Part shown: positions 1-11,874 of the stretch, piece by piece
How positions within the stretch are numbered: the stretch's first letter is position 1
Layout: each line of letters begins with the position of its first letter
Source: Anthonomus grandis grandis
Lineage: Eukaryota > Arthropoda > Insecta > Coleoptera > Curculionidae
NCBI RefSeq assembly: GCF_022605725.1
Contig: NC_065551.1
Span: 3,720,001 to 3,784,000 of the forward strand
Length of the DNA stretch: 64,000 nt
Direction: 5' to 3'
Program-made: the position numbers and the translations under genes
The notes under the pieces: model-generated
What the model was told of the DNA's origin: nothing
The model's input: only the letters and a program-made list of their open reading frames with translations
The model's database searches: none

Positions 1-476
1 TTTTTTGCCTCTTTTTTGAACTCAAAATTTAATTAGCCAATAAGAAATAATGTATTTAAGTCATGCCTTGCTGGAATCGGTATGAAACGTAGAAGTTTTT
101 AAGCTACAGGGTCACTCTTATGTCTTACATTTTTGAGAAAAGAATGGCATCAAAGTCAAGGGTACTTATTTTTAAAGTTGTAAAAAGTCCAAAAAGAAAT
201 TTTTTTTAGCTCTTTTGAAAAGTAATATTTAAAAAAATATTTTTATTAGAAAGGTACATCACTTCTAGGTAAAAACAAACAAAAAAACACATTGTTTAAT
301 CCACTGTATAATTTTTTTATAAGCTTTTATTTGACAGTGTGCTTGAATTTAAAAAATACATAAAAATGGCTATAACTTTTAAACTATGCATAACAACATA
401 GGAGGTGATTTTGATTGAACATGACTCCCTCTATCCTCTGTTTGAGTTTGATCCATCACTTTTGGGACACCCTGTA
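1..476. mobile_element. Tc1/mariner-type MITE, right end
   Basis: AT-rich non-coding sequence ending in GGGACACCCTGTA, the usual terminal inverted repeat style of insect mariner elements (TACAGGGTGTCCC read from the other side). It is followed at once by reverse-transcriptase coding sequence, so it appears to have inserted into the retrotransposon at 477. The left end lies outside the window or is lost. A similar terminus occurs at 35868-35880. Confidence 0.5.
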
Positions 477-1430
477 TATGACTGGTGTCGGAATAACAGA
501 CTTTTTCTTAATATGTCAAAGTGTTTTCAGGTAACTCTTTGTAGAAACCAAAATTTTATTCAGCATAATTATGAAATACAAAATTTTCCTTTGACTAGGT
601 GTCTTGAAATTAAAGATTTGGGTGTTACTTTTGACCAAAATTTCAACTTTAAAAATCATATCCATAATACAGTTATAGCAGCATCCAGATCTCTGGGTTT
701 TATAATTAGAAATTGTCGCAATTTTGATGAAGTTGGGGTGGGGTGGTGCAGTTCTTATATTGCTCATTTGTTCGCTCCAAGCTTGAGTACGCTTCAATTA
801 TATGACATCCAGTATATCAGGTGGAGATTGATAAAATTGAGTCAATTCATCGTAGATTTTAAAAATATTTAATGTACAAGGTGTTTATCCAGCAAGAGGA
901 ACATGTCAAGATATAATGCTTGCACGTTTTAACATGAAAGCCTTAGCCGACCGCCGTGTGGTAGCGGCCGTGGTCTTTTTATATAAGTTGTTAATTATAA
1001 AATCGACTGTAGCTCATTGTTAAATCAAATTTACTTTGTTGTTTCCAGATTAAACTCTATAAACTCTCAGTGTAATAGAGCAATAAATAACATTTTTAGA
1101 AGCTCGCCGATTTATTATATGTGTAACTTATTTAATACTCTTTGTAACCACAACTTGGACCTTTTTGTTGCTTCAATGTTTTTCTTAGTAGGATTTTTTA
1201 ATCAATAATCTTAAATCTTGAATTTCTCTTAGAGATTTTGTAGGTAGGTAATGCTTTTAGTAGATGTATGTTTTCTAAAATTTTTATTAGCCTATAAGCC
1301 TCTTCCATAACTTTTCCTTTAGCTTAATATTGTATTATTTAATTTTTAACCTTAAACCTGTTTTACACAATTCTTTCTATATTTCCTGTAAGCGGGTGAC
1401 TGTTGGAAATAAAAGCCTTATTATAATTAC
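477..1430 (+). pseudogene. Jockey-type non-LTR retrotransposon, 3' end of ORF2
   Basis: Translation gives the C-terminal part of a non-LTR reverse transcriptase: WCRNNRLFLNMSK, then DLGVTFDQNF and HIHN, the thumb region after the catalytic box. The frame breaks near 850 and resumes in other frames (LARFNMKALADRR near 915-950, then KLLNYKIDCSSLLNQ). The closest relative in the window is the element at 60700-64000, whose end reads LNMTSLEDYRTRCD and LINNAIDCPELLSR at the same places. A 3' UTR with AATAAA near 1408 follows. It is 5' truncated by the MITE and not functional. The clade name is inferred from general likeness. Confidence 0.75.
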
Positions 1431-1592
1431 GATATATTTAGTTTATATAGTCAAACAGTATTGCAAGATACAAAATTAATAAAATATGCAATCTCTCAAA
1501 AGTATTTGGACAGTGTAGGTATATATTTTTTTAATAAAAAGGTGAAATGTAAGAAAAAATCAGTATGCATCTTTGTTTACATTTAAGGCAAC

Positions 1593-2345
1593 ATGTCGAG
1601 TAGTATAAAAAAATAAGCAATAACGTGCGCACAAACAAAAATGAAATCGAGAGAAACTACTATTGCTAAGCGTTAAATTATAATTAATTTGTTTAAAAAG
1701 GTCCAAACTTATCGGAAAATAGCCGAAACTGTAAATAAATCATGCTCTACCATTGGTAAAGAAAAAATTTAAAGATATAAATTTAGTGGGAAATAAACAT
1801 CGATCTGGTCGTCCAAGGAAGCTGACTCTTCGTGGTGAACACTTTATAATCATAGAGATAAAAAAGACCCCTTTATTAGTGCCCCAAAAATTGTTTCGGA
1901 AGTACAGAGAAGTTTAGGAAGCGAAGTTGGATCTGAGACAGTTAGGAGAGTTATAAGAAAAAACAATTTTCATGGCAGAATAGCGAGGAAGAAGCCACAT
2001 GTTAGTATAAAATCAACAGACAAAAACATGTAGCTTTCGTAAAAAAATAAATAAATGAGCCTCCTGAGTTTTGGAATCGCGTGGGTTTTGCGGATGAAAC
2101 GAAAATAAACCTTTTTTCATTAGATGGCAGAAAAATAGTGTGGCGTAAACCTGGTACCTCCTTGCAATCTTAAAATATTTGTACCACCGTGAAACATGGA
2201 GGCGGTTCCGTGATGTTTTGGGGATGTTTTGCAGCTAATGGAGTAGGAAATATCTGCCCAATTGATGGAATTATGGACAAACACAAGTATTTGGATATTT
2301 TAAAAACCAATTTACGCTAAAGTGCTTTGAACTTAGGTTTAGAAA
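1593..2345 (+). pseudogene. Tc1 transposase, N-terminal two thirds
   Basis: A decayed Tc1-family transposase in changing frames. Visible pieces are a helix-turn-helix region (YRKIAETVNKSCSTIGK near 1700-1770), SAPKIVSEVQRSLGSEVGSETVRRV near 1878-1960 interrupted by small changes, and the stretch after the first catalytic aspartate, KHGGGSVMFWGCF in broken frame near 2190-2230. The reading stops where a retrotransposon begins at about 2346. Several stops and frameshifts rule out activity. Confidence 0.7.
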
Positions 2346-2351
2346 ATAATT

Positions 2352-3264
2352 ATGCGCGAAGAATCTCTTCACTCTATTTTCGTCTCAATGGGTATAGTAA
2401 TGCATATTAACTTTCCTACCAGAATAACTAGAAATAGTTCTAGTACCATCGACTATGTCGTGTCATCTTTTGCTCCTGAGTTCGTAGATTGTACGGTTTT
2501 TAATTCCGGATTTTCTGATCATGAAGCTGCACTAACTAAATTTTCCATAAATTCTAAAGGCAAAAACACGTTACGTAAATTAGGCCGTGTTTTTGGCAAA
2601 AATAATTTCTTACAATTCAAGAACTTATGCCAAACGGCTGATTGGGATTTTCTTTCTGACGATATAGATAGTGAATTTTCTAGTTTTATAAAGTCTTTAT
2701 CAAGCATTACAGATAAGTCGTTTCTTCTTCACCTGAGGACCTTAATCACTACTTTGTTAATGTAGCTATAAATCTAATGGCTACCATAACACCTTCTCAC
2801 GATCCTCGTTCATATCTCCCAAATGATAATTTACACAGCTTCTTTTTTACCCCCATTGTATCAACAGAGCTTCGAACTACAATAAATGAAATAAAAAACA
2901 AATCATCATCTGGTACAGATGGGCTCACTGTCAAAATGTTTTCCAATCTGCCAAATTGCACCTTAATCCATCTAACAAACTTAATTAACAAGTCATTCCA
3001 AAATGGAGTCTTTCCTACCTGCCTTAAGACTGCAATAATTATTCTTTTGCATAAGGGAGGAGATAAACAACAAGCTTCAAACTATCGCCCAATCGCACTC
3101 CTTCCCACTTTATCAAAGATCATTGAACGATTGGTTAAAAAAAGGCTCTTATCGTTTCTGTTTAAATACAAAATTCTTACTCCTCACCAATTTGGATTCT
3201 TGAGTAACAAGTGCATAAATGATGCTATGTTTTCTCTCTTTAGTAGTGTTTACACCAGTATAAA
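2352..3264 (+). pseudogene. Endonuclease C-terminus and N-terminal reverse transcriptase
   Basis: The first segment (2352-2765) reads INFPTRITRNSSSTIDYV and SDHEA, the final motifs of an apurinic-type endonuclease domain, where the SDH histidine is catalytic in the family. After a short break the frame from 2777 gives the reverse-transcriptase fingers: NKSSSGTDGL, IILLHKGGD, NYRPIALLPTLSKIIERL and HQFGFLSNKC. The catalytic palm lies on the far side of the insert at 3265. The protein is broken between 2765 and 2777 and again by the insert, so it is a dead copy. Confidence 0.8.
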
Positions 3265-6200
3265 CTTAGAACATTGAAAGGCTAGAAGTAGCATGCGGTG
3301 GAACTATGGGCAGGTTTGTTTGCTTGCAACATCTCTATTGCAATGATGCCAAACGCTTATAGAGAAATGGCAAAAATCACTTTATAATATCATAAAAATT
3401 TTCAGTTGTTTCCGAAGGCTCAAAACAATACTATTGCTCTCCTTTAATAAAATATCAAGCATTTTTTTAAAATAAATTTGATAAGACACTCTATATCGAA
3501 GTCAATATACGATAAATAAATGAAAATAAAGTACGAAGAAACGAGAAAACGGTAATGGCATCGCAACGCCGCTCGATCCCATTGTTTATGCCACCGATAC
3601 AAGCAGTCTCTACCAGTGACGTCAACAAATATTTACCTGTTAAATTTTTATTAATTATTATAGAGTTTGAGTATAAGTAATATTACCATTTATGAGCTAT
3701 TTATGTATTTTTTTAACGGACTTCGTTAGAGGAAGGTCCTAATAAAAGGCAGTATTTTTGTCAAAGCATTTTTATGGAAATTAAATATTTAGTTAATATA
3801 ATATTATAGATTTCTTAATAAATCATGTTTTAAGACATACATTTTTAACATTTTGCAAAATTTTATTGTTATTGTTATATTGAACAAAACTCAGTTTTAC
3901 ATCACTTACTTTATATCACATAATATAAACTTCTATGGTGCTGACTTTTTCAAAGGGACATTATTGCTTTAGCGGAAAGAGTTAAAACTACAAGGATGTT
4001 CAAATTGTGAAGGAGTTGCAGGTTCTTTATAGGTTATAAGATTTTTATTATGAGTATTTAGCCTGTACAATGGTTTTGAGACATTTAACAGTGACCTATA
4101 TAAAACCTAATACCAATTATTATATCATATTAATTTATACTAAAAAACAAAGCTTACCTAAAAATAAAGACTATGTACAATAGATTAGATTTGATAGTTT
4201 ATTAGTAGTAATATACAAACAAGTACTTTTACAAGTCAAATAAAATATGTATTATGTTGGGCTTTTTCAAAAATCATGTTATTATTTCTTAAGTATTTTA
4301 ATAATGACTTGAGACATCTAATTCAATTTCTTTGGCGCAAATTTGTTTGTTGCAATCGTCGAATTTTAATTTTTTGTTCTTTTTTTTTCCATAATTTGGT
4401 GACAAGTGATTTAGCTTTTGAAACGGTGGAATCATCAGTGCTTAGGTACTCAGGATATCATTTTGATTTTACCCTGGAATAATATACATAAAAATATAGT
4501 ATTACCAAAATTAAAAAGAAAACATTTAAAAGAAAAAATTTCAAAAATGTATTATGATAATCCAATTGATCAATAAAATGTATGTTATTATAAAGAATCT
4601 TTGTAATATCATACATTTGATTAGTTCCATTTAATTAAACAAATATAACACAATAAAATACTATATCACTTTTAAATAAGATATAGAATATGATGATACA
4701 TGGCATAAAACTAGTAGTCTATTTTGACTGTATTTTACCTTTTCCTTGGCCTTATTTTACCTTACCCTTTTTGGAGTCAGGGAATGTGTAGCAGTTAAAC
4801 AAAAACGGCTTGGATGAGAAATAGTAATTGTTGACCTAGACCTAGACGGTAACAATTAATCTCAGATGCAGTTATTGTTGACGAATGATCAGATCTGTAA
4901 TTATACAAAATTTGGTGTATCAAGAATATTAATCTATTTTAATTATCTATACTTGTGTATATTAGCTTCACTATTTGTACTATATACCATTTTGGAATCT
5001 AAAGAAGTTTTTGCACTCTTCAAGAAAACTACCCCTGCAGCTTTGAAGGGTAAATCACTTGGTAAATTAACTGAATTATCGGCTGCTGTGTTTTTAACCA
5101 GTGCATCAGAAATCCTAGTAAAAAAATATAAAATATAAAAATTTTACACACATACCTAATTTAATAAGTATTAGGTATAAATAAAGCTTATATGAGTAAC
5201 ACTAATACTTTTTGTGACGATTTTTTTATACTAGAAAAATATATTTAAAAAAAAATTACCTTTAAGGTAGAGCTGATTTTTTTAATAAAGTCTGGCTACT
5301 GATAATATTATCTCCTTTATATAAGAAATCACTTCTAAGGATGTGATCTGAACAAACAAATATGTTCTTTTTAATTGTGTTGATTTCCATTAATGAAATC
5401 CATTGTTCCCTTTGGGCATATATTAGGCAATCTATAATAAGTATTTGATATTTAATCAAAAAGCAAAAAAATGACAGTAATAAATTAGTATGTGGTGCCA
5501 ATTACTATATATATTATTGTAAGTTGCAATATGGTAAAACAAAAAAATTATCGACCAAATTTTAGGTAAAGACGAAATTAACTTTATACATAGATATCAA
5601 TATCTAAATAAATTTCAAAATTCTTTAAAGGCAATAAAAATTAGTAATTTCATCTATTTACCTAATGTCTATATTAAAAAAACATAACTATATATAGATA
5701 GGTACATGGGTATTATGCCTTCTTTCTGCCAAAACAACAAAAAAAAACATAAAATCCTGTAATAAAACCAGGGACAAAATTCTAGTTTTATATTTTTTAT
5801 AGCCTATTGATAGATGAATATGTTCAAAAAAATATTTAGATTTAAAAATATAAATATTTTGGTATTTTACGCACACTTTCACATTCAAGTTTTTATTAGG
5901 TTTATATCTATAAGATCCCCTATTCTACGTTTATGATGATGGTTACCCCATGATGTGATGTTATGAAAGTATCGGTACTTACTTGTGAGAGGATCGGCTT
6001 GAATTACCTTTTTATCAAGATGCGGCACAAACGACACAAGTTTTTGCCATCCTAGCAATTAAAAAAAACACTAAAATGTGGCCTTTTTCCTTTTTAAACT
6101 AAAAATTAAAGAAAATACACGAATCCCCAAAATAAACAAAAAGCCGCTTGACAGATGACACTACGCGTATGGCTCAGGCGCTAAAGCTCCGGTGTTGTCG

Positions 6201-6538
6201 CTTCAAATTTTTTAGAAGCAGTTTTAGGGATAAGAATGTTAATAATTTTGTTTATTTTTTTCTTAAGGATATTATATTTATTGCTAAAATAGGTTAATTG
6301 TAGTATTTATACTTTTCATTTTAAATTTTCCTATAAAATACAACACAAATAAGTTAAATTAACGTTATAATGGTTGTTAAAATATAGCTAAAAATTTCCT
6401 CCGTTGGAAATTTGCGTCGACTTGACAATAGAGAATCGGCAAATATGTTTGTAAACAAAACACCCCTCTTGCCCCTGTGCACATGTTGGACTCAAACAAA
6501 GTTGTTGTTTACTAATTCTAGCCTTTCAATGTTCTAAG
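3265..6538. mobile_element. Inverted-repeat DNA transposon with 8-bp target duplication (P-superfamily candidate)
   Basis: The ends are inverted copies: the left starts CTTAGAACATTGAAAGGC and the right is its complement, about 24 bp each. The octamer AGTATAAA lies on both sides (3257-3264 and 6539-6546), and removing the element plus one octamer restores an uninterrupted reverse transcriptase (SIN, then NNHSTATIFCDFSKAFD). An 8-bp duplication fits the hAT and P superfamilies; the ends do not look like hAT. The 3.27 kb holds no long open frame. A shorter relative sits at 26655-27070. On the minus strand a short CxxC-starting exon with a GTAAGT donor is seen (5983-6050). P-superfamily membership is an inference. 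Confidence 0.75.
5983..6050 (-). other. Candidate 5' exon of the 3265-6538 element
   Basis: On the minus strand an ATG at 6050 opens MAKTCVVC, a CxxC start as seen in zinc-coordinating N-termini such as THAP domains. A GTAAGT splice donor follows after 68 nt. The same stretch is conserved in the deleted copy near 26880-26950, where the frame differs. In this copy stops appear soon after the second cysteine, so it is decayed. The THAP reading is weak: the later cysteine, histidine and tryptophan cannot be seen. Confidence 0.25.
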
Positions 6539-6546
6539 AGTATAAA

Positions 6547-7513
6547 TAATAATCATTCAACAGCAACAATTTTTTGTGATTTCTCCAAGGCTTTTGATTG
6601 TGTAAACCATAACATCTTAATTGACAAATCGAATCACTATGGGTTCAGAGGAACGCCCCTTGAGTGGTTTAAATCGTATCTCAGTTACAGAAATCAGCTT
6701 GTAAAGGTTGATACGACGAAGTCTTCTTGCAAACCAATAGAATGTGGGGGAATATAAATGGCATGGCCAATCTTAACATCAGTGGCAAAATCTGTCTTTT
6801 TGCTGACGATACTAGCTTTACATGGAGCAATCAGGATGCTAGGGCACTACATGCTACTATTTCTAATGACTTAATTACCATTAAATCGTGGTGCGATTCT
6901 AATCTTCTGTGTCTAAATGTCTCAAAAACTAAAGCCCTATCATATAAAACTACTATTCAACCCTTTGTACTTAACAACACCAGTTTGGACGTCGTTAAAT
7001 CTGTGAAGTTCTTGGGACTTAATGTTGACTACTTCCTAAAATGGGACTTGCATATTGATGCCTTATATAAAAAATTAAGTTCAGCATGTTTTGCCTTAAG
7101 TACAGTTTCCAAGGAATTAAGTTTTCAAACATCAAGAACAGTTTATTATGCCCTTTTTGAGTCACATCTACGTTACGCCTTTCCATTCTGGGGCACATGC
7201 GATGTGACTCAATTTGAGCGCATCTTTAAACTTCAAAAGAGAGCAGTTCGGTATCTGCTTGGACTTAATAGCAGAACTCACTGTCAAGAAATCTTTAAAA
7301 AAATATAAGATAGTTACTCTTCCCTCTTTATTCATATTTGAATCTATTTGCTTAGTACGCAAACATAAGTCAGAAATGCCTAGTAGGCCGTCTCACAATT
7401 ATTCACTTCGCAACGCAGTACATGATCTTTATCTGCAAACCCCTCGGTCCGAGTTAGTAAAAAGCTCTATTCTATACAGAGCCAAAAAGATGCATAATGC
7501 CTTTGGAAATTAA
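6547..7513 (+). pseudogene. Reverse transcriptase palm to C-terminus (family A, copy 1)
   Basis: Continues the reverse transcriptase after the insert: FCDFSKAFDCVNH (first catalytic aspartate region), YGFRGTPLEWFKSYLS, then IECG, followed by a deletion of about 45 bp that removes the VPQGS motif. From 6727 the frame gives CLFADDTSFTWSNQD (the catalytic ADD box), KSVKFLGLNVD, HLRYAFPFWG and QKRAVRYLLGL. A frameshift near 7270 moves the C-terminus to the frame ending at 7513 (RPSHNYSLRNA). The copy at 54717 matches throughout, so the defects can be read by comparison. Confidence 0.85.
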
Positions 7514-8182
7514 ATCAATTACTTCTTTTCCTCGATTTCATAATGCTTTGAAGGCGTACTTTCTGGAAAAAGCCTTGTACGCAGTGGAGGATTTTTTTCT
7601 AGGATAACTTTTTGGGTATCACACACACACTGGCTCTTTTTATATCTTAAAATAGAGAATATATTAGTTTTTTTTTAGTAAATGAATTGCACTTTCATTC
7701 TGTATTTAATTAATTTACTGTTATTGACTATTGTGTTTATTTTTATAGACATTTTATACATCATGATGTATATTGACCAGTTACATTGCTTTTGTACAGT
7801 TTTGCATGTATTTTTTTTTTTTTGTGTGTTTTGTTTTGTTTTGCTTTGTTTTTATATGTTTTTTTTATTAGCTTTGTCTACAAAATTTTGTAATTTTTTG
7901 ACAATAAAGCATATGATTGACTGATTGATTGATATACTTTTCTTCAAGACCAAAACACCCACGACCCAAAACATAAATCGGAAATAGTTAGATTGTGGCT
8001 AGTCTATATTCTACCTAAAAGTTTTGGATTTTTCCCCTCAATCACCGGACATTAGTCCTATTGAAAATTTATGGCAGGCATTAAAATCTAAGGTTCAAGT
8101 ACATAATATAAAAAATAGGCAAGATCTGATTAACCAAGTTTTAAATGAATGGAATAAAATCTCTGTAGATGTCACTAGTAAA

Positions 8183-9584
8183 CAGGGCCGTCTCTAGCGC
8201 CGGCGCAGCCTGCTTCTTAGGGGCGGAAAAATGCTTGACAAGAATTTCGAGATGTTTGCAGTTGCTGAATAATAAATGAAAAAAAAAATCGTTCTCAATC
8301 AATCAAAATTCCTTTTTCCCTATTATTTCTGTAGTAATTATAATTTGATATTTTTTCTTTGCGGCGGAATTGCCACATAGTAATGCCTCCTGATATTGCC
8401 GCTCCATGACCGTGCGCTTCGCATCCCGGCCTAAATTAGGCGGAATTAAATTTGGATATTTATAAATTGCGAGGACAAAGCTATGACAACGCAGCCAATA
8501 TGAAAGGCAAAAATAAAGGAGTGCAGCGCCAAATATTAAATATAAATCCTCGAGCTTTTTATGTGCCCTGCACTGCACATTCTTTAAACCTTTTGGTAAA
8601 CGATGCTGCTCGATTGACTTTTGAAATAACAAACTTTTTTGACTTAGTCCAAGTATATACCAATATGTATTTTTCTCTTCCACCAACCGTTGGGATATTT
8701 TTAAAAAACATTGTAAAGGACTGATACTAAAAGCTTTATCAGATACTAGGTGGTCAAGTAGAATAGATGCCTTAAAACCACTCAGGCACTGTTTTGAAGA
8801 TGTGTGTAACGCTTTGGAAGATTTGAGAGATGACGCAAAAATTGAAAGATGTTAAAGCGGAAACAGAATTTCCTATAACCCGAATTCGAAGGAAACGTCA
8901 ACAATTTAGTTACGAAGTTGCAGACGAAAATGTCGTGGATCCAACTGACAATTTCAAAATTAATTTTTATTTTTATATGCTAGACGTTTCTATTAATTCA
9001 ATCAAAGACAGATTCGATTTGATGAACAAAGTTAATGAACCATTTTCATTTTTAAGCTCTCTATTTGACTTAGAGCTTTATCCGGATCAATTGTTGATGC
9101 AATGCTGCCAAGATCTACACCTACTTCTCACGGATGAGGCAAGAGATGAAAAAGACATAAATGGTGACGACTTATTCAGTGAACTCAAAGTGATACGCAC
9201 TTTCATAAAATCGGAGGCTAGCGCGGAAAAATTACTTAAATGTTTGGTAGTTGACGGCTTGGCTTCAAATTTTCCAAACCTGACCATAACTCTCAGAATA
9301 TATTTAACGTTACCAGTGTCAGTAGCAGAAGGAGAGAGATCCTTTAGCAAACTTAAGTTGATAAAGAACCATCTGAGATCCACGATCTCAAATGAGAGAC
9401 TAATTAATTTATCAACAATTTCGATTGAACACGAAATTCTTGAGAGTGTGGATATTCAGTCGTTAATAGGAGGTAGTAAAGCGCGGGGGGGGGGGTTGGG
9501 TTTTGGGTCCACAAATCCACCCTTGTCAGGGGCGGTGTGGACACTACTTGCCCCGGGGCGCCTCATACCTTAGAGACGGCACTG
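8183..9584 (+). mobile_element. hAT transposon, internally reduced
   Basis: Starts CAGGGCCGTCTCTA and ends TAGAGACGGCACTG, imperfect 14-bp inverted termini of the hAT type. The octamer CTAGTAAA is duplicated on both sides (8175-8182 and 9585-9592), the 8-bp target duplication expected of hAT. It lies inside the Tc1 transposase gene, whose reading continues on the far side. At 1402 bp it is shorter than full autonomous members and keeps only parts of the transposase. Confidence 0.92.
8452..9500 (+). pseudogene. hAT transposase remnant (ZMYM1/52K-repressor-like)
   Basis: The first part (8452-8700) reads RGQSYDNAANMKGKNKGVQ and then FYVPCTAHSLNLLVNDAA, the core block holding a catalytic aspartate and the CxxH motif of hAT transposases. 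After a broken stretch the frame 8830-9573 gives SVAEGERSFSKLKLIKNHLR and ERLINLSTISIEHE, the C-terminal dimerisation domain. The RNase-H-like core between them is partly missing and frameshifted. The last 30 residues of the frame run into a GC-rich subterminal stretch (9480-9570) and are unlikely to be protein. Confidence 0.85.
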
Positions 9585-9851
9585 CTAGTAAACCTGTTCA
9601 GTCCATGTCTAAAAGACTTAGATTTAATTTTCTATTTGTCGAAATAATTTTGAGATATAAAATTCGTTCTAAAAATTAATGTTATTAGTTTTTTGTTTTT
9701 ATTTAATAAATAATAGTATAGGATTGTATATGATCAGTAGTCTTTAAGAAATATTCAAGATTATTATCAGGTAGCATATGTTATTCATCATATTCTAAAG
9801 TGAGAGTATTGTTAAAAATAAATTTTGTCCAAATACTTTTGGGGGTAACTG

Positions 9852-10107
9852 TATATTTTATGGCTTGGAACATGATTTATATTAAATATTTTCTATTTAA
9901 AAAAAAATTATTTCAAGGAATGGATGATTTGATAGATTGTTAAACACGTGTCGTCACTCACAGGTATAGTTTACTTGGACAAGCATAAAAACTAAAAACG
10001 TTTAGCACGCGGCGTTTTCTTTTTGAGGCATTAGCGTGCATAAAATTTTTATTATATGCACATATTCATAATTTTGCACCCGGATTTTTTTACGTCCAAA
10101 AATGCTT
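9852..10107. other. No gene seen
   Basis: About 250 bases between the Tc1 right end and the next transposase remnant. I see no open frame, inverted repeat or other support for a feature. Confidence 0.5.
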
Positions 10108-10560
10108 ACCTATTCAGCATCACTATCCATCTCTTCTGATTCGGCATGAATTATAATTGGAATAATTCGCGGTAAGCAATTAATCCAATAAGTAAGTAAT
10201 GCAGTATTCGCCTTCTACACTTTTAACGTAAGATACACAGTTCTTCCATTAATTGGTTTTGTCGATTTCAATGACCGTTCGTATATTGTTTAGCACAGAG
10301 GCGCTTAATTGTGGTGTTTCATTAATTTTGCCCACCTGTTTTTTAATTGCACCCTAGATCATCTCAATAGGATTGAAAATACAATAGTTTGGAGGCAATT
10401 TTAAAATGGAGTGGCCATACGATTTGAAAAAAACTGTCTAGAAAATATTCGTTTTTTAACTTTTGCTCCTTTATTTACTGCTAATATTTTTTTGTGTCCT
10501 TTAAAGGGACTTGCATGTTTTTTTTCACCATAAATTTAACTAAATCAGCCTTTTTACTAC
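10108..10560 (-). pseudogene. DDE transposase C-terminal remnant (Tc1/mariner-like)
   Basis: On the minus strand broken frames give LPPNYCIFNPIEM near 10400-10360, the PPxxxxNPIE block with the last catalytic acidic residue of the IS630-Tc1-mariner group. It continues with SVLNNIRTVIEI, a WxxCV motif near 10240, and an acidic tail ESEEMDSDAE before a stop near 10108. Several stops and shifts interrupt it, and no terminal repeats were found around it, so the family is left open. Confidence 0.55.
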
Positions 10561-11874
10561 AAGTATTTATGTTCATTAATTCTTTTTGGAAATGGTCTAC
10601 AAGTTTCACCTATGTAAAATGTATATTTTACAGTTTATCAAACTATCAATCAAACATCAAATTATAAAAAAAAAATTTGTGATTATTCGCGGATTAAGAA
10701 CACATTTTCCACAGGGTTTGGACAAAAAATTAGAAAAGATAAATATATTTTTTCATATTTTTAATTTAATTTAACTTACCTTGATACGGTAGTAGATATA
10801 ACTACCGAAACGTTTCAAATTAGGTATTTTTATTAAATAAGTAAGTTTTTCTCATAGTTTAGGTAGGATATTGAGAAGAAGAAACGAGGTCAGAGATTAA
10901 TAGATTAAACCTCATCTCCTGGGTATATACAAAAATTTATTATACCTCAAGTAAATTATTATATTTAAGACTTATTGAACTTACATTAAATTAAATATAA
11001 CGATAAAATAAATATAATGAAGTTCACATATCTTTTAAATCTGTGAATAAGTCTATTTTCTACTTCTTTTCAATATTTGAGTGTATGAGATAGTATTTTC
11101 TAAATTGATATTTAATACAAAATGACATAATACTCAATAAAATAAGTAACTCATTAATTTTATTGTCAATACTATTTAACCTTGAATTTTTATTTTAAAA
11201 AACAGTACTGTAATTTTTTTTTATTTGGCAAATACTAAGGTACATTGTATTTAAAGATTGTAATTCAGGTTTAAAATATATTCAGGTCGAAAATAACACG
11301 TGTTAAGAAATTGATACTCTTAAAATTTGATCGGTAAAACGGTCATAAATTAACACATTATATAATGTCTAAAAATATTTACCACAACTATTCGATTCAT
11401 TATCACTAGTATCAAAAGGCCGCCAAAATAAAATTTTTATTCTTCAAAAGTTCAGACGAAAGTAAATAAAACAAAACATCAACAGTATATAACAAATAGA
11501 AAACAACAAGAACTACATTATAATATAAACGCGAAACTGATTTTTGGGTGACCTAAATCTGCACCATCCTAATTAAAACACACTGACAAAATTCAAAATT
11601 GTTGTAATTGTTACCATATACAGACCTATATATTATGGCACGCATCTTAAGAAATTGTTGATTCTTCGGAACATTATTTCCACGTACAAAAGGGGTGGTC
11701 CAATAGCACCCCAGCAAGAAATATAAATTTAAATATTTTTTATACAAATTTTTATATGACACATTTTTAAGCTCAAAAATGCGCAACTTTGTCCTAAATG
11801 TAATCATTTTCTTATCTTTTATATTTACCGAGATCCCAATAGTGAGCTAGGAATTTGTAACAGGCCATATAATA
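10561..11874. other. Mostly featureless AT-rich stretch
   Basis: No convincing gene. The short frames at 10586-10774 (+) and 11553-11807 (-) show no recognisable motif. The one structured item is a hairpin at about 10783-10804 (GGTAGT loop ACTACC) followed by GAAAC and preceded by TTGATAC, which resembles the layout of a hammerhead core but lacks the canonical CTGATGA. Confidence 0.4.

Larger units (their letters stand above)
2346..7936 (+). mobile_element. Non-LTR retrotransposon (family A, copy 1), 5' truncated
   Basis: Inserted in the Tc1 transposase gene. It begins inside the endonuclease domain and ends with GACAATAAAGCATATGATTG followed by short ATTG units, a microsatellite-like 3' tail. 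The second copy at 54690-55860 ends the same way (GACAATAAAGCGATGATTC). The element is split at 3265-6538 by an inverted-repeat DNA transposon. The (ATTG)n-type tail is like those of CR1-clade elements, but the clade is not certain from sequence alone. Confidence 0.75.
1487..9851 (+). mobile_element. Tc1-like DNA transposon interrupted by two insertions
   Basis: Outermost shell of a nested cluster. The left end carries CAAAAGTATTTGGACA (about 1499-1512) and the right end its complement, TGTCCAAATACTTTTG, at 9827-9842. The transposase is read in three pieces: 1593-2345, about 7937-8174 and from 9593. The first ends within the segment reading LGLENNY; the second resumes with a decayed DPKH motif and then a NPIENLWQALKSK-like segment, giving the last catalytic glutamate; the third continues after the hAT. 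Removing the inserts at 2346-7936 and 8183-9584 would leave an element of about 1.4 kb, near the usual Tc1 length. Exact outer ends and the TA duplication are approximate. Confidence 0.8.

Noticed and set aside
405..480. N-terminal 25 residues of the open frame that starts at 405
   Set aside because: They derive from the MITE end (GGGACACCCTGTA); reverse-transcriptase similarity begins only after 477.
7682..7924. Hydrophobic forward frame of 80 codons resembling a membrane protein
   Set aside because: It is the T-rich 3' UTR of the non-LTR element; the hydrophobicity follows from base composition.
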